Assembly (NCBI RefSeq): GCF_014648475.1
Contig: NZ_BMRE01000026.1
Coordinates: 1 to 64,000 of the forward strand
Direction: 5' to 3'
DNA from: Lentzea flava
Lineage (GTDB): Bacteria > Actinomycetota > Actinomycetes > Mycobacteriales > Pseudonocardiaceae
DNA: 64,000 nt
The position numbers were made by a program, and so were the translations under genes. Below are positions 8,857-18,485 of this stretch, piece by piece; the first letter of the stretch is position 1, and every line of letters starts with the position of its first letter. Under the pieces are notes generated by a model that made no database searches, was not told the DNA's origin, and saw only the letters and a list, made by a program, of their open reading frames with translations.

Positions 8857-10166
8857 GCGTAACGGCGCAACAGGTCCTCCTCGGTCTCGCGCCGCACGAT
8901 CGGCCGCGCCGTCCCGTCCGCCACCGCGACGACGGGCGGCCGGCCGACCTGGTTGTAGTTCGAGGCCAGCGCGTGGTGGTACGCGCCCGTCGCCGGTACC
9001 GCGAGCACGTCGCCCGCGTGCACGTCGGCGGGCAACGGCACGTTCTCCGCCAGCACATCACCCGCCTCGCAGTGGCGTCCGACGACGGTCACCGGGTGCA
9101 GCTTCCCGCCGCGGCCAACGAGTCGAACCACGTATTGAGCGCCGTACAGCGCGGGCCGCGGGTTGTCGCTCATGCCGCCGTCGACGGCCACGAACGTGCG
9201 GCTGACACCACGCTTGACCGCGCACACCCGGTACAACGTCACGCCCGCGTTGGCGACGATCGCGCGACCCGGCTCGACGAGCACGCGCGGCACCGGGACG
9301 CGGTGCAGCCTGCATTCGTAGTTCAACGTGCCGCGAACCCGTTGGGCGAAGCCGAAAAGGTCGAACGACGGCTCCCCCGGCAGGTACGGCGCGCAGAAAC
9401 CACCGCCGAGGTCGAGCTGCTCGATGCGGACACCGCAGGAGGCGATCAGCCCGACCATGCGCCGCACGGCTTCCTCGTACGACGCGACGTGGCGGACCTG
9501 CGAGCCGATGTGGCAGTGCAGGCCGACGAGCCGCAGCGAAGGCTGCTCGACCACCCGCAGAACGGCCTCCAGAGCAGCACCGGAAGCCAGTGAGAAACCG
9601 AACTTCTGGTCTTCCACACCGGTCGCGATGGCAGCGTGGGTGTGTGCGTCGACGCCGGGCGTCACGCGGATCATGACATGCTGGCCGTGCCGCGCGAGAG
9701 CGCCGAGCTGGGCGATCTCGTCGAACGAGTCGACCACGATCCGGGAGACGCCGTACTCCAGCGCGGCCTTGAGGTCCTCGCCGGTCTTCACGTTGCCGTG
9801 CAGGACGATGCGCGACGCCGGGAAGCCCGCGGCCCGCGCCAGGGCGAGCTCGCCGGCGGACGACACGTCGAGCGACAGACCGAGAGAGGCCATCCACCGG
9901 TAGACCTCGGGGCAGGGCAACGACTTGCCCGCGAACACGACCTCGGCGTCCGGCAGAGCGGCGGTGAAGGCCTGGGCGCGGCGTCGCACGGTCATCTCGT
10001 CCAGCACCTGGCACGGCGTGCCGAACTGGGCGGCCAGGCGCGTGGCGGGGACTCCACCGATGACGAGGTCCGAGCCGGACACGTGCGTCCCGTCCGGCCA
10101 CAGACCCTCTTCCAGCACCGGCTCGGTGGAACACCCGATGCTGGGCAACAACTCCGCGAGTGTCAT
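8853..10166 (-). CDS. lysA: diaminopimelate decarboxylase
   Basis: A 437-residue PLP enzyme of the alanine racemase/ornithine decarboxylase-2 fold. It decarboxylates meso-diaminopimelate to L-lysine, the last step of the DAP pathway. Visible motifs are F-A-G-K-S-L (PLP lysine near 78), H-G-N-V-K, G-L-H-C-H-I-G-S (near 215), L-D-L-G-G-G-F, E-P-G-R-A-I (near 296), C-E-x-G-D (catalytic Cys) and the C-terminal G-A-Y. It is not beside other lysine genes. Because the genome may hold a second lysA, a specialised role cannot be excluded. Confidence 0.9.
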   Translation of the reverse strand: MTLAELLPSIGCSTEPVLEEGLWPDGTHVSGSDLVIGGVPATRLAAQFGTPCQVLDEMTVRRRAQAFTAALPDAEVVFAGKSLPCPEVYRWMASLGLSLDVSSAGELALARAAGFPASRIVLHGNVKTGEDLKAALEYGVSRIVVDSFDEIAQLGALARHGQHVMIRVTPGVDAHTHAAIATGVEDQKFGFSLASGAALEAVLRVVEQPSLRLVGLHCHIGSQVRHVASYEEAVRRMVGLIASCGVRIEQLDLGGGFCAPYLPGEPSFDLFGFAQRVRGTLNYECRLHRVPVPRVLVEPGRAIVANAGVTLYRVCAVKRGVSRTFVAVDGGMSDNPRPALYGAQYVVRLVGRGGKLHPVTVVGRHCEAGDVLAENVPLPADVHAGDVLAVPATGAYHHALASNYNQVGRPPVVAVADGTARPIVRRETEEDLLRRYA

Positions 10167-10271
10167 GACCTGATTGCACGCCGGAAGAACCTCGGTTCCC
10201 AGCGCTCGGACGAGACTCTGACACTCACGGCGCGAGCCTTGACGCGATCCTGACGAGCGCGGTGGCCCAGC

Positions 10272-11039
10272 TCACGGACGGGTCCACACCGCCACGTAGT
10301 CCACGGCCATCGACCGGCCCGGCGTGGTCTGCGGGGTCGGGGTGGCCCGGCCGGCCACGCCGTTGGGGAACGCGCCGCCCATCGCCACGTTCAGCAGGAT
10401 GAAGTAGCCCTGGTGGGACGTCATGTTGTTCCAGGTGGTGGCGTCCATCTGGTTCTGCCGCACGGTGTGGAACTGCTGGCCGTCGACGTACCAGCGCAGC
10501 TGGTTGGGGCTGACCGAGCGGTCCCACTCGAAGCGGTAGGTGTGGAACGCGGACTGGCAGGCCGAGCCGGGGCAGGCACGGGACGCGCCCAGACCGTTGG
10601 TCTCGTTGCAGGGACCGCCGGGGTTGACGCCGCAGTGCAGAACGCCCCAGACGCTGTTGATGCCGTTGACGTTCTCCATGATGTCGAACTCGCCGATGGA
10701 CGGCCAGTTCCAGTAGTTGCCGCGGTACGGCGCGCCCAACGCCCAGAACGCGGGCCAGTAGCCCAGCGCGCCGGTGCCGTCCAGGCGCAGGTTGGCGCGG
10801 TCGTTGGTGTAGCGCTGGATCTCGCCGGTACCCCAGTTGCCGGGACCTCCCGGATAGCCGTGGCCGGTGTCCACGATCCAGTTGTTCGCGTTGGGTGCCG
10901 AGTTGTTCGGACCGGTGAAGTCGTCCGACCAGGCCAGGGTCCAGCCGGGCGGAGTCGGTGGGACCGCTGCCTGGGCGGTGCCGGACAGCGGGAGTGCCAG
11001 CAGGAGGCCCAGCAGGGCGTACCGCAGTTTTCGAGCCAC
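10272..11039 (-). CDS. secreted glycoside hydrolase family 16 beta-glucanase
   Basis: A 255-residue exported protein with a signal peptide (basic start, hydrophobic core, cleavage near G-T-A-Q-A-A, residue 25). The GH16 active site G-E-F-D-I-M-E-N is present near residues 118-126, giving nucleophile and acid/base glutamates. It probably endo-hydrolyses beta-1,3 or mixed-linkage glucan outside the cell. There is no carbohydrate-binding module. A near-consensus CebR box lies 44 bp upstream, which would bring it into the cellulose regulon. The mature domain is about 230 residues, normal for the family. Confidence 0.87.
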   Translation of the reverse strand: MARKLRYALLGLLLALPLSGTAQAAVPPTPPGWTLAWSDDFTGPNNSAPNANNWIVDTGHGYPGGPGNWGTGEIQRYTNDRANLRLDGTGALGYWPAFWALGAPYRGNYWNWPSIGEFDIMENVNGINSVWGVLHCGVNPGGPCNETNGLGASRACPGSACQSAFHTYRFEWDRSVSPNQLRWYVDGQQFHTVRQNQMDATTWNNMTSHQGYFILLNVAMGGAFPNGVAGRATPTPQTTPGRSMAVDYVAVWTRP

Positions 11040-11082
11040 GATGATGACCTCTCTGTCACGATCGTGCGGCGGCTGACGTCCA

Positions 11083-11096
11083 TGGAAGCGCTCTCA
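11083..11096. promoter_or_regulatory. CebR-like operator upstream of GH16 gene
   Basis: TGGAAGCGCTCTCA matches the CebR consensus TGGGAGCGCTCCCA at 12 of 14 positions, and the two changes are at symmetric positions so dyad symmetry is kept apart from that pair. It sits 44-57 bp before the GH16 start, the place expected for a repressor site at the transcription start. Binding is inferred. Confidence 0.55.
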
Positions 11097-11114
11097 CGCC
11101 CTGGAAGTCAACCG

Positions 11115-11796
11115 TCAGAGTTCCAGCCGGTACCCCATCCCGGGCTCGGTGATCAGGTGACGCGGGTGAGCCGGGTCGTCCTCCAGCTTCCGCCGCAGCT
11201 GGGCGAAGTAGACCCGCAGGTACTGCGACTCGTTGAGGTGCATCGGCCCCCACACGTCCTGCAGCAGCTGCTTCTGCGACACGAGCCGGCCGGGGTTGCG
11301 CGCCAGGATCTCCACGAGCCCCCACTCGGTCGGCGTCAGGTGCACCTCGCGTCCGTCCCGCCGCACCTTCTTCACCGCCAGGTCGACGACGAACGACGAG
11401 GTCTCGACAACCGGATCGCCGCCCTCGCGCGCCAGGCCCCGTCGCACGGCGGCACGCAGCCGGGCCAGCAGCTCGTCCATCCCGAACGGTTTGGTCACGT
11501 AGTCGTCGGCGCCCGCGTCGAGGGCCTCGACCTTGGCCGCGGAGTCGGTGCGGGCGGACAGCACGATGATCGGGATCGTGGACCAGCCGCGCAGACCGGC
11601 GATCACGTCCACGCCGTCGAGGTCGGGCAGGCCGAGGTCGAGCACGACGACGTCGGGTTTGCCCTCCACCGCGACGCCCAGGGCGGACTTGCCGTCATAC
11701 GCCGTCATCACGTCGTATCCGCGCGCGCTGAGATTGATCCTCAACGCGCGGACGATCTGCGGTTCGTCCATCGACCACCAGCACTGACGTCATCAT
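11115..11796 (-). CDS. kdpE: response regulator KdpE, apparent N-terminal frameshift
   Basis: OmpR-family regulator of the kdp operon: receiver domain with phospho-acceptor V-L-D-L-G-L-P-D, conserved T/S (V-L-S-A-R) and K (V-T-K-P-F), then a winged-helix domain ending in the wing P-G-M-G-Y-R-L. The start should be the ATG at 11796, which overlaps the kdpD stop (ATGA) and encodes M-M-T-S-V-L-V-V-D. One extra base at about 11768-11769 then breaks the frame just before D-E-P-Q-I-V. The intact frame begins at an internal ATG (11771) and gives 218 residues lacking beta-strand 1 and one acidic residue. Sequencing error or real mutation cannot be told apart here. Confidence 0.85.
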
Positions 11797-14309
11797 GACT
11801 CCTCGTGGGCGGGCAACGAGATCACGATGGTGAGCCCGCCGCCCGGTGTGTCCTCTGCGCTGATCTCACCGCCCATGGCGGCGGTGAAGCCCTTCGCGAC
11901 GCTCAGCCCGAGCCCGACACCCGGCGTCGCGTCGCGGTCACCGAGTCGTTGGAAGGGCGCGAAAACCTTGTCCCCCGCCCGCTTCGGCAGGCCCTTGCCG
12001 TGGTCGACGACCCGCAGCTCGACCGACGAGCCGTGGCGGCTGGCCCTGATCGCGACCGGTCCCGGGGTGCCGTGCCGCACCGCGTTGTCCACGACGTTCG
12101 CGACGACGCGTTCCAGCAGGCCCAGATCGGCGAGCACGGGCGGCAGATGTTCGTCCACCTCAACGGAAACCGCGTGCCGTTCCTCGACACCGGCCAGCGC
12201 CCGCGCCACCGCCTCGTAGTAGCTGACCGGCCGCAACAGCGGTTCCACCGACCCGGTCGCGAGCCGCGAGGAGTCCAGCAGGTTGTCGACCAGCCCGGTC
12301 AGCCGGTCCGCCGACTCCTCGACGGTCGCCATCAGCTCCTTCACGTCCTCTGTGGACAAAGGCAGCGTGTCGTCGCGCAGGCTGCCGATCGCGGCCTTGA
12401 TCGACGTCAACGGCGTCCGCAGGTCGTGCCCGACGGCCGAGAGCAACGCGGTGCGCAGCTCGGTCGTCTCGACCTTGCGCTGGGCGTCGCGGGCCTCGTC
12501 GGCCATGCGCTGCTGCCGCAACGCCATCAGTGCCTGTCCCGCGGCCGCCTCCAGCACCCGCTGATCGCTCGCGGGCAGGGTCCGTCCGCGCAACACCAGG
12601 TGCACGTCCGACGTCACCATGACGTCGGCATCGCCCTCGTCCGGTTCGTCGCACGGACGCGGTCCCACGCAGGCGACCCGTTGCCAGGCGCTGCCACGGC
12701 GTTCCAGCAGCGCGACCGACTCCAGACCGAAGTTCTCCCGGATCTTCTCCAGCAACCGTGCCAGCGGATACGGCGAGGTCAGCACCGTCCGGGCGTAGGA
12801 GGCGAGCAGCGCGGCCTCGGTCCGGGCGCGTGCTCCCTGCTCGGCGAGCCGTGCCGCGCGGTCCACGGTCAGCGCCACCACGGTCGCCACGACGACCATG
12901 GCCACCAGCGTGGTCACGTTCTCCGGGCTGTTCACCGCCAGGCTGTAGTACGGCTCGGTGAAGAAGAAGTTCAGCAGCCCGGCGCCGAAGAACGCGCACA
13001 CCAACGCGGGACCGAGTCCGCCCGCAATCGCTACCACGCACGTGACCAGCAGAAACGCGACCAGGTCCGTGGAGTAGTCGACGTCGTCGCGCCACAGCAT
13101 GCCGAGCCCGGTGACCGCCACGGGCAGCACCAGCGCCAGCGTCCAGCCGATCAGCCTGCGCCGCAACGACAACGGGTCCGTGCCGATCTTCCACCGCAGT
13201 CCGCGCCTGGCCTCGTCGTGCGTGACCATGTGCACGTCGATTGCGCCGGACTCCTGCACCACGGCCGCGCCGATGCCCTCGTCGAACGCCCGCGCGAGCC
13301 GTGACCTGCGGGACGTTCCCAGGACGAGCTGCGTGGCGTTCACCCCGCGGGCGAACTCCAGCAGCGCCGTCGGCACGTCGTCACCGACGACGGAGTGGAA
13401 CGTGGCGCCGACGTCCTCGGTGATCTTGCGCGAGCGGGCGATGTGCTCGGGCGTCACGCCGGTGAGGCCGTCACCGCGCATCACGTGCACGACCAGCAGC
13501 TCGGCCCCGGCCCGCACGGCGATCCGCCGGGCCCGCCGGATCAGCGTCTCGCTCTCCGGGCCGCCGGTGATCGCGGCGACGACGCGTTCCCTGGTCTCCC
13601 AGGTGTCGGTGATCGACTTCTCGCTGCGGTAGCGCTGCAACGCCACGTCGACCTGGTCGGCCACCCACAGCAGGGCCAGCTCGCGCAACGCCGTCAGGTT
13701 GCCGAGCCGGAAGTAGTTGCCCAGCGCGGCATCGATCTTGTGGGCGGCGTAGACGTTGCCGTGGGCGAGCCGGCGGCGCAGCGCCTCCGGGGTGATGTCG
13801 ACCAGCTCGACCTGTTCGGCGCGGCGGACCACCTCGTCGGGCACGGTTTCCCGTTGCCGCACACCGGTGATCCGCTCCACGACGTCGTTGAGCGACTCCA
13901 GGTGCTGCACGTTGACCGTGGACAGGACGTCGATGCCCGCCTCGAGCAGCTCCTCGACGTCCTGCCAGCGCTTCTCGTTGCGCGATCCCGGCGCGTTGGT
14001 GTGCGCGAGCTCGTCGATCACCGCGACCTCGGGCCTGCGCGCGAGGATCGCGTCCACGTCCATTTCGGACACTTCCACGCCGCGATGCCGCAGCACCTTG
14101 CGCGGCACGACTTCCAGGCCGTGGAGCAGCGAGGCGGTCTTCTCGCGGCCGTGGGTCTCGACGAGTCCCACGACCACCTCGGTGCCGCGCTCCCGGCGCC
14201 GGTGAGCCTCGCCGAGCATGGCGAAGGTCTTGCCGACGCCGGGAGCGGCGCCGAGGTAGATCCTCAGCTCTCCCCGGCGACCATCAACGAGTGGCTGCGT
14301 CGATGGCAC
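11793..14309 (-). CDS. kdpD: sensor histidine kinase KdpD
   Basis: An 838-residue membrane sensor for potassium limitation. The N-terminal KdpD domain has a Walker A (G-A-A-P-G-V-G-K-T, residues 20-28), followed by a UspA-like domain, four closely spaced transmembrane helices (about 390-500), a GAF-like region, the phospho-accepting H-D-L-R-T-P-L box (near 626) and the ATPase with N-V-V-D-N-A-V-R-H and G-V-G-L-G-L. It phosphorylates KdpE. The GTG start at 14309 lies inside kdpC (26-bp overlap) and no better in-frame start follows. Its stop overlaps the true kdpE start. Confidence 0.93.
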   Translation of the reverse strand: MPSTQPLVDGRRGELRIYLGAAPGVGKTFAMLGEAHRRRERGTEVVVGLVETHGREKTASLLHGLEVVPRKVLRHRGVEVSEMDVDAILARRPEVAVIDELAHTNAPGSRNEKRWQDVEELLEAGIDVLSTVNVQHLESLNDVVERITGVRQRETVPDEVVRRAEQVELVDITPEALRRRLAHGNVYAAHKIDAALGNYFRLGNLTALRELALLWVADQVDVALQRYRSEKSITDTWETRERVVAAITGGPESETLIRRARRIAVRAGAELLVVHVMRGDGLTGVTPEHIARSRKITEDVGATFHSVVGDDVPTALLEFARGVNATQLVLGTSRRSRLARAFDEGIGAAVVQESGAIDVHMVTHDEARRGLRWKIGTDPLSLRRRLIGWTLALVLPVAVTGLGMLWRDDVDYSTDLVAFLLVTCVVAIAGGLGPALVCAFFGAGLLNFFFTEPYYSLAVNSPENVTTLVAMVVVATVVALTVDRAARLAEQGARARTEAALLASYARTVLTSPYPLARLLEKIRENFGLESVALLERRGSAWQRVACVGPRPCDEPDEGDADVMVTSDVHLVLRGRTLPASDQRVLEAAAGQALMALRQQRMADEARDAQRKVETTELRTALLSAVGHDLRTPLTSIKAAIGSLRDDTLPLSTEDVKELMATVEESADRLTGLVDNLLDSSRLATGSVEPLLRPVSYYEAVARALAGVEERHAVSVEVDEHLPPVLADLGLLERVVANVVDNAVRHGTPGPVAIRASRHGSSVELRVVDHGKGLPKRAGDKVFAPFQRLGDRDATPGVGLGLSVAKGFTAAMGGEISAEDTPGGGLTIVISLPAHEES

Positions 14310-14814
14310 GGTTCAACGCAGTCACGTTGACGGTGGTGGTGAAGGTCCCTCCGGTGCTGGCCGCGACCAGCTCCCGGACCTTCTCCACGGACAGCCCGGA
14401 CGCGCGCGCCACGCGGGGCACCTGCAACGCCGCGTACTCCGGGCTGATGTTCGGGTCGAGACCGGACGCCGAGGCGGTGACGGCGTCCTGCGGCACCTGG
14501 CTCTCCGCCACGCCCTCGCGCTGGGCCACCGCCGTCCGGCGTTCGTCGATCACCTTGGTGTAGTCGGAGTTCAGCTCCCCCTTGTTCGAGCCACCGGACG
14601 CGGGCAGCGTCGCGGCGGACGGGCGCGGCACGAAGTACCTGTCGCCTTCCCGCGTGACGGCGACGAGCGTGGTGTCGACCGCCTCGGCGTTGGCGTGCAG
14701 ACCGGGGAGGCGCGAGACGCCCCACACCGCCAGCGGGTACAGCACCCCGAGGAGCACCGTGAGGGCGAGCAGGATCCGCAGGCCCGCCCACGACTGCTTC
14801 AGAAAGTTGTCCAT
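14284..14814 (-). CDS. kdpC: potassium-transporting ATPase subunit KdpC
   Basis: A 176-residue accessory subunit of the KdpFABC potassium pump, with one N-terminal transmembrane helix (about residues 12-34) and an extracytoplasmic domain carrying the family's P-Q-D-A-V-T-A-S-x-S-G-L-D-P-x-I-S motif. It stabilises ATP binding by KdpB. The ATG at 14814 follows the kdpB stop by one base, and the 3' end overlaps kdpD, so pump and sensor genes are translated as one unit. Confidence 0.93.
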   Translation of the reverse strand: MDNFLKQSWAGLRILLALTVLLGVLYPLAVWGVSRLPGLHANAEAVDTTLVAVTREGDRYFVPRPSAATLPASGGSNKGELNSDYTKVIDERRTAVAQREGVAESQVPQDAVTASASGLDPNISPEYAALQVPRVARASGLSVEKVRELVAASTGGTFTTTVNVTALNRAIDAATR

Positions 14815-14815
14815 G

Positions 14816-16765
14816 TCAGCCGATCCCGGGGATGAGTCGCACGAGCAGGTCGATCAGCCAGATCCCGGCGAACGGCGTCACGACGCCGCCGAGGCCGTAG
14901 ATCAGCAGGTTGCGCCGCAGCAACGCCGACGCGCTGGCCGGCCGGTAGCGGACGCCCTTCAGAGCCAGCGGGATCAGCGCCACGATGATCACCGCGTTGA
15001 AGATCACCGCCGACAGGATCGCGGACTGCGGCGTGGCCAGGTGCATGATGTTGAGCTTGTTCAGCGCCGGGTAGATCGCCGCGAACATGGCGGGCAGGAT
15101 CGCGAAGTACTTCGCCAGGTCGTTCGCCACGGAGAACGTCGTCAGCGCTCCGCGCGTGATCAGCAGCTGCTTGCCGATCTCCACGATCTCGATGAGCTTG
15201 GTCGGGTCCGAGTCGAGGTCGACCATGTTGCCGGCCTCCTTCGCGGCCGACGTGCCGGTGTTCATCGCGACACCGACGTCCGCCTGCGCCAGCGCGGGCG
15301 CGTCGTTGGTGCCGTCACCGGTCATCGCGACCAGGCGGCCGCCCTCCTGCTCCTGGCGGATCAGGGCCATCTTGTCCTCGGGCTTGGCCTCGGCCAGGAA
15401 GTCGTCGACGCCCGCCTCCTCGGCGATGGCCTTGGCGGTCAACGGGTTGTCGCCGGTGACCATGACCGTGCGGATGCCCATCGCGCGCAGCTCGGCGAAG
15501 CGTTCCTTCATGCCGGGCTTCACGACGTCGGACAGCCGGATGATGCCGAGCACCGTGGCGTTCTCCGCGACGACGAGCGGGGTACCGCCCTGTGCGCTGA
15601 TCTCGTCCACGATCTCGCGGGCCGTGTCGCTCAGCTCGAACGCGGACGCCGCGCCCTTGCGGATGCTGCGGCCGTCGAGGTCGATGCCGCTCATCCTGGT
15701 CTGCGCGGTGAACGGGACGAACTCGCCGGTCTTCTCGTGGTGGGTCGCGGGTTCCCCGCCCGCGAGCTCCAGGATGCTGCGACCCTCCGGCGTCTCGTCG
15801 GCCAGGCTCGCGAGCCGCGCCGCCGCCACGAGCGTCTCGGTGGACGTCGCCCCGACCGCGATGAACTCCGTCGCGCGACGGTTGCCCCACGTGATGGTGC
15901 CGGTCTTGTCCAGCAGCAACGTGTCGATGTCACCGGCGGCCTCGACCGCCTTGCCGGACGTCGCCAGCACGTTGCGCTGCACCAGCCGGTCCATGCCCGC
16001 GATGCCGATCGCGGACAGCAACGCGCCGATCGTCGTCGGGATCAGGCAGACCACCAACGCGGTCAGCACGATCACCGACTGCTCGCCACCGGAGTAGATC
16101 GCGAACGGCTGCAGCGCGACGACCGCGAGCAGGAAGATGATCGTCAGCGTCGACAGCAGGATCGTCAGCGCGATCTCGTTCGGCGTCTTCTGCCGTTCCG
16201 CTCCCTCGACCAGCGCGATCATCCTGTCCACGAAGGACTCACCTGGCTTCGTCGTGATCCGGACGACGATCCGGTCGGACAGCACCGTCGTGCCGCCCGT
16301 GACCGCAGACCGGTCGCCACCGGACTCGCGGATCACCGGCGCGGACTCGCCCGTGATGGCCGACTCGTCCACGGTCGCGATGCCCTCGACGACGTCACCG
16401 TCACCGGGAATGATCTCGCCCGCCTCGACGACGACCAGGTCACCGATCTTGAGCTCGGTGCCGGCGACGACGTCACCGTTCACGAGCCGGGCGACGGCGT
16501 CCTTCTTGGTCTTGCGCAGCGAGGCGGCTTGCGCCTTGCCACGGCCCTCGGCGACGGCCTCCGCGAGGTTCGCGAACAACACCGTGAACCACAGCCACAG
16601 CGCCACCGAGACGGTGAAGACGCTGGGGTCGGTGACGGCGAAGACCGTGACCAGCACCGATCCGGCCCAGACGACGAACATCACCGGGTTGCGCAGCTGG
16701 TGGCGGGGGTCGAACTTGCGGAACGCGTCGGGCACCGCGTCCTTGAGATGAGCCCGTGTGATCAC
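14816..16765 (-). CDS. kdpB: potassium-transporting P-type ATPase KdpB
   Basis: A 649-residue P-type ATPase catalytic subunit. It shows the T-G-E-S actuator motif (near 138), the phosphorylation site D-K-T-G-T-I-T (near 286) and the hinge motif M-T-G-D-G-T-N-D-A-P-A-L (near 485), with about seven membrane helices. It hydrolyses ATP to drive potassium through KdpA. The GTG at 16765 overlaps the kdpA stop (GTGA). Length is slightly below the usual 680, within the normal range. Confidence 0.95.
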   Translation of the reverse strand: MITRAHLKDAVPDAFRKFDPRHQLRNPVMFVVWAGSVLVTVFAVTDPSVFTVSVALWLWFTVLFANLAEAVAEGRGKAQAASLRKTKKDAVARLVNGDVVAGTELKIGDLVVVEAGEIIPGDGDVVEGIATVDESAITGESAPVIRESGGDRSAVTGGTTVLSDRIVVRITTKPGESFVDRMIALVEGAERQKTPNEIALTILLSTLTIIFLLAVVALQPFAIYSGGEQSVIVLTALVVCLIPTTIGALLSAIGIAGMDRLVQRNVLATSGKAVEAAGDIDTLLLDKTGTITWGNRRATEFIAVGATSTETLVAAARLASLADETPEGRSILELAGGEPATHHEKTGEFVPFTAQTRMSGIDLDGRSIRKGAASAFELSDTAREIVDEISAQGGTPLVVAENATVLGIIRLSDVVKPGMKERFAELRAMGIRTVMVTGDNPLTAKAIAEEAGVDDFLAEAKPEDKMALIRQEQEGGRLVAMTGDGTNDAPALAQADVGVAMNTGTSAAKEAGNMVDLDSDPTKLIEIVEIGKQLLITRGALTTFSVANDLAKYFAILPAMFAAIYPALNKLNIMHLATPQSAILSAVIFNAVIIVALIPLALKGVRYRPASASALLRRNLLIYGLGGVVTPFAGIWLIDLLVRLIPGIG

Positions 16766-18384
16766 TGCAGTGCCTCCGCGATGGGGCCGAGAGCGAGAGC
16801 GGGAACGAACGTGAGCGCGGCGACCAGGACGATCGCGCCGGTCAGCAGGCTCGCGAAGAGCGGCCCGGTGGTGGGCAGCGTGCCCGCCGTGACCGGCACC
16901 TTCTTCTGCGCCGCCAGGGATCCGGCCAGCGCCAGCACGGCGACGATCGGGATGAACCGGCCGAACAGCATGCACAGGCCGAGCGACGACTGGAACCAGT
17001 CGCTGGTCACCGTGATGCCGCCGAACGCCGACCCGTTGTTGTTCGACGCCGACGCGTAGGCGTAGAGGATCTCCGACAGCCCGTGCGAGCCGGGGTTGTT
17101 CAACGCTCCCTGCGTGCTGGGAAGAATCGCCGTGATGCCCGCGCCGATCAGCAGCACCGTCGGCATCGCGAGGATCGACACCGCCGCGGCCGTGACCTCC
17201 TTGCGCCCCAGCTTCTTGCCCAGGTACTCCGGCGTGCGGCCGACCATCAGACCGGCCAGGAACATCGCGATGATCGCCATCACCAAGATGCTGTAGATGC
17301 CGGTGCCGACGCCGCCCGGCGTCATCTCGCCGAACAGCATGTTCAGCAACGCGCCACCGCCACCGAGGCCGGTGTAGCTGTCGTGCAACGAGTTGACCGC
17401 GCCGGTCGACGTGCCGGTCGTGGCGTTCGCGAAGATCGCGCTGCCCGCGATGCCGAAGCGGAGTTCCTTGCCCTCCCACGGCCTGAGCCCGCTCGCCTCC
17501 GCACCCCAGATGACCGCGAGCATCGCGGTCCAGATCGTGGCCATGACGCCCAGCAGCACGTACCCCTGCTTGTTCTGCTTCACCAGCTGACCGAACGTGC
17601 GGGTGAGCGCGACCGGGATCACCAGGAGCAGGAAGATCTCGAGGAGGTTGGTCCACTCGTTCGGGTTCTCGAACGGGTGCGCGGAGTTCGCGTTGAGAAC
17701 GCCGCCGCCGTTGGTGCCGAGTTCCTTGATGGCCTCCTGGCTCGCGACGGGAGCGTTCACGATGGCCTGCCCGTCGACGTCCACTCCGGACTTGAGGCTC
17801 ATCGTGACGCCGAGCGCGATCAGCACGATCGCGAACACGAACGAGAGCGGCAGCAGGATCCGGAAGGTGCCGCGGACGAGGTCGACCCAGAAGTTGCCGA
17901 GCCGGTCGGTCTGGTGCCGCACGAAACCGCGGATGAGAGCCACCGCCACGGCCAGTCCCACCGCCGCGGAGACGAAGTTCTGCACCGTCAGGCCGATCAT
18001 TTGGACCGCGTGGCCCATGACGGCTTCCGGCACGTACGACTGCCAGTTCGTGTTGGTCACGAAGCTGATGGCGGTGTTGAACGCCATGCCGGACGGGACG
18101 TTGCCGCGGCCGAAGTCGAACGGCAGCAACGACTGCAGGCGCTGGATCACGTACAGGAAGACGATGCCGACGAACGAGAAGCCCAGCACGCCGTACGCGT
18201 AGGTGCTCCACTTCTGCTCGCCGTCGGGATCGATCCGGGCGAAGCGGTAGACGGCTTTTTCGAGCTTCGAGTGGCTCTTCGCCTCGAAGACGCGAGCCAT
18301 GTGGTCGCCGAGGGGCCGGTACGCGGCCGCCAGGGCCGCGACGAGGACGCCGACCTGAACCAGGCCGGCCACGAGAGGTGACAT
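16762..18384 (-). CDS. kdpA: potassium-transporting ATPase subunit KdpA
   Basis: A 540-residue, roughly ten-helix membrane protein that forms the potassium-selective channel of KdpFABC. Filter-type segments with conserved T-N-x-N-W-Q, N-G-G-G and related glycine-rich loops are visible. The ATG at 18384 shares its A with the kdpF stop (TGATG). Coupled to kdpF upstream and kdpB downstream. Confidence 0.95.
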   Translation of the reverse strand: MSPLVAGLVQVGVLVAALAAAYRPLGDHMARVFEAKSHSKLEKAVYRFARIDPDGEQKWSTYAYGVLGFSFVGIVFLYVIQRLQSLLPFDFGRGNVPSGMAFNTAISFVTNTNWQSYVPEAVMGHAVQMIGLTVQNFVSAAVGLAVAVALIRGFVRHQTDRLGNFWVDLVRGTFRILLPLSFVFAIVLIALGVTMSLKSGVDVDGQAIVNAPVASQEAIKELGTNGGGVLNANSAHPFENPNEWTNLLEIFLLLVIPVALTRTFGQLVKQNKQGYVLLGVMATIWTAMLAVIWGAEASGLRPWEGKELRFGIAGSAIFANATTGTSTGAVNSLHDSYTGLGGGGALLNMLFGEMTPGGVGTGIYSILVMAIIAMFLAGLMVGRTPEYLGKKLGRKEVTAAAVSILAMPTVLLIGAGITAILPSTQGALNNPGSHGLSEILYAYASASNNNGSAFGGITVTSDWFQSSLGLCMLFGRFIPIVAVLALAGSLAAQKKVPVTAGTLPTTGPLFASLLTGAIVLVAALTFVPALALGPIAEALQ

Positions 18385-18485
18385 CAGAACTTCTCCGGCC
18401 TGATGAGTGCGATGAACAGGTAGACGATCAGCAGGAGCGCGAGGAGGCCCGCGACGGCGTTCGCGACGAGACCCGTGCCGCTCAC
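18384..18485 (-). CDS. kdpF: potassium-transporting ATPase subunit KdpF
   Basis: A 33-residue single-helix membrane peptide starting at GTG 18485, with a hydrophobic core A-V-A-G-L-L-A-L-L-L-I-V-Y and the diagnostic C-terminus R-P-E-K-F. KdpF stabilises the Kdp complex in the membrane. It overlaps the 27-residue peptide gene upstream by 4 nt (GTGA) and the kdpA start by 1 nt. Size, end motif and position make the identification secure. Confidence 0.9.
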   Translation of the reverse strand: MSGTGLVANAVAGLLALLLIVYLFIALIRPEKF

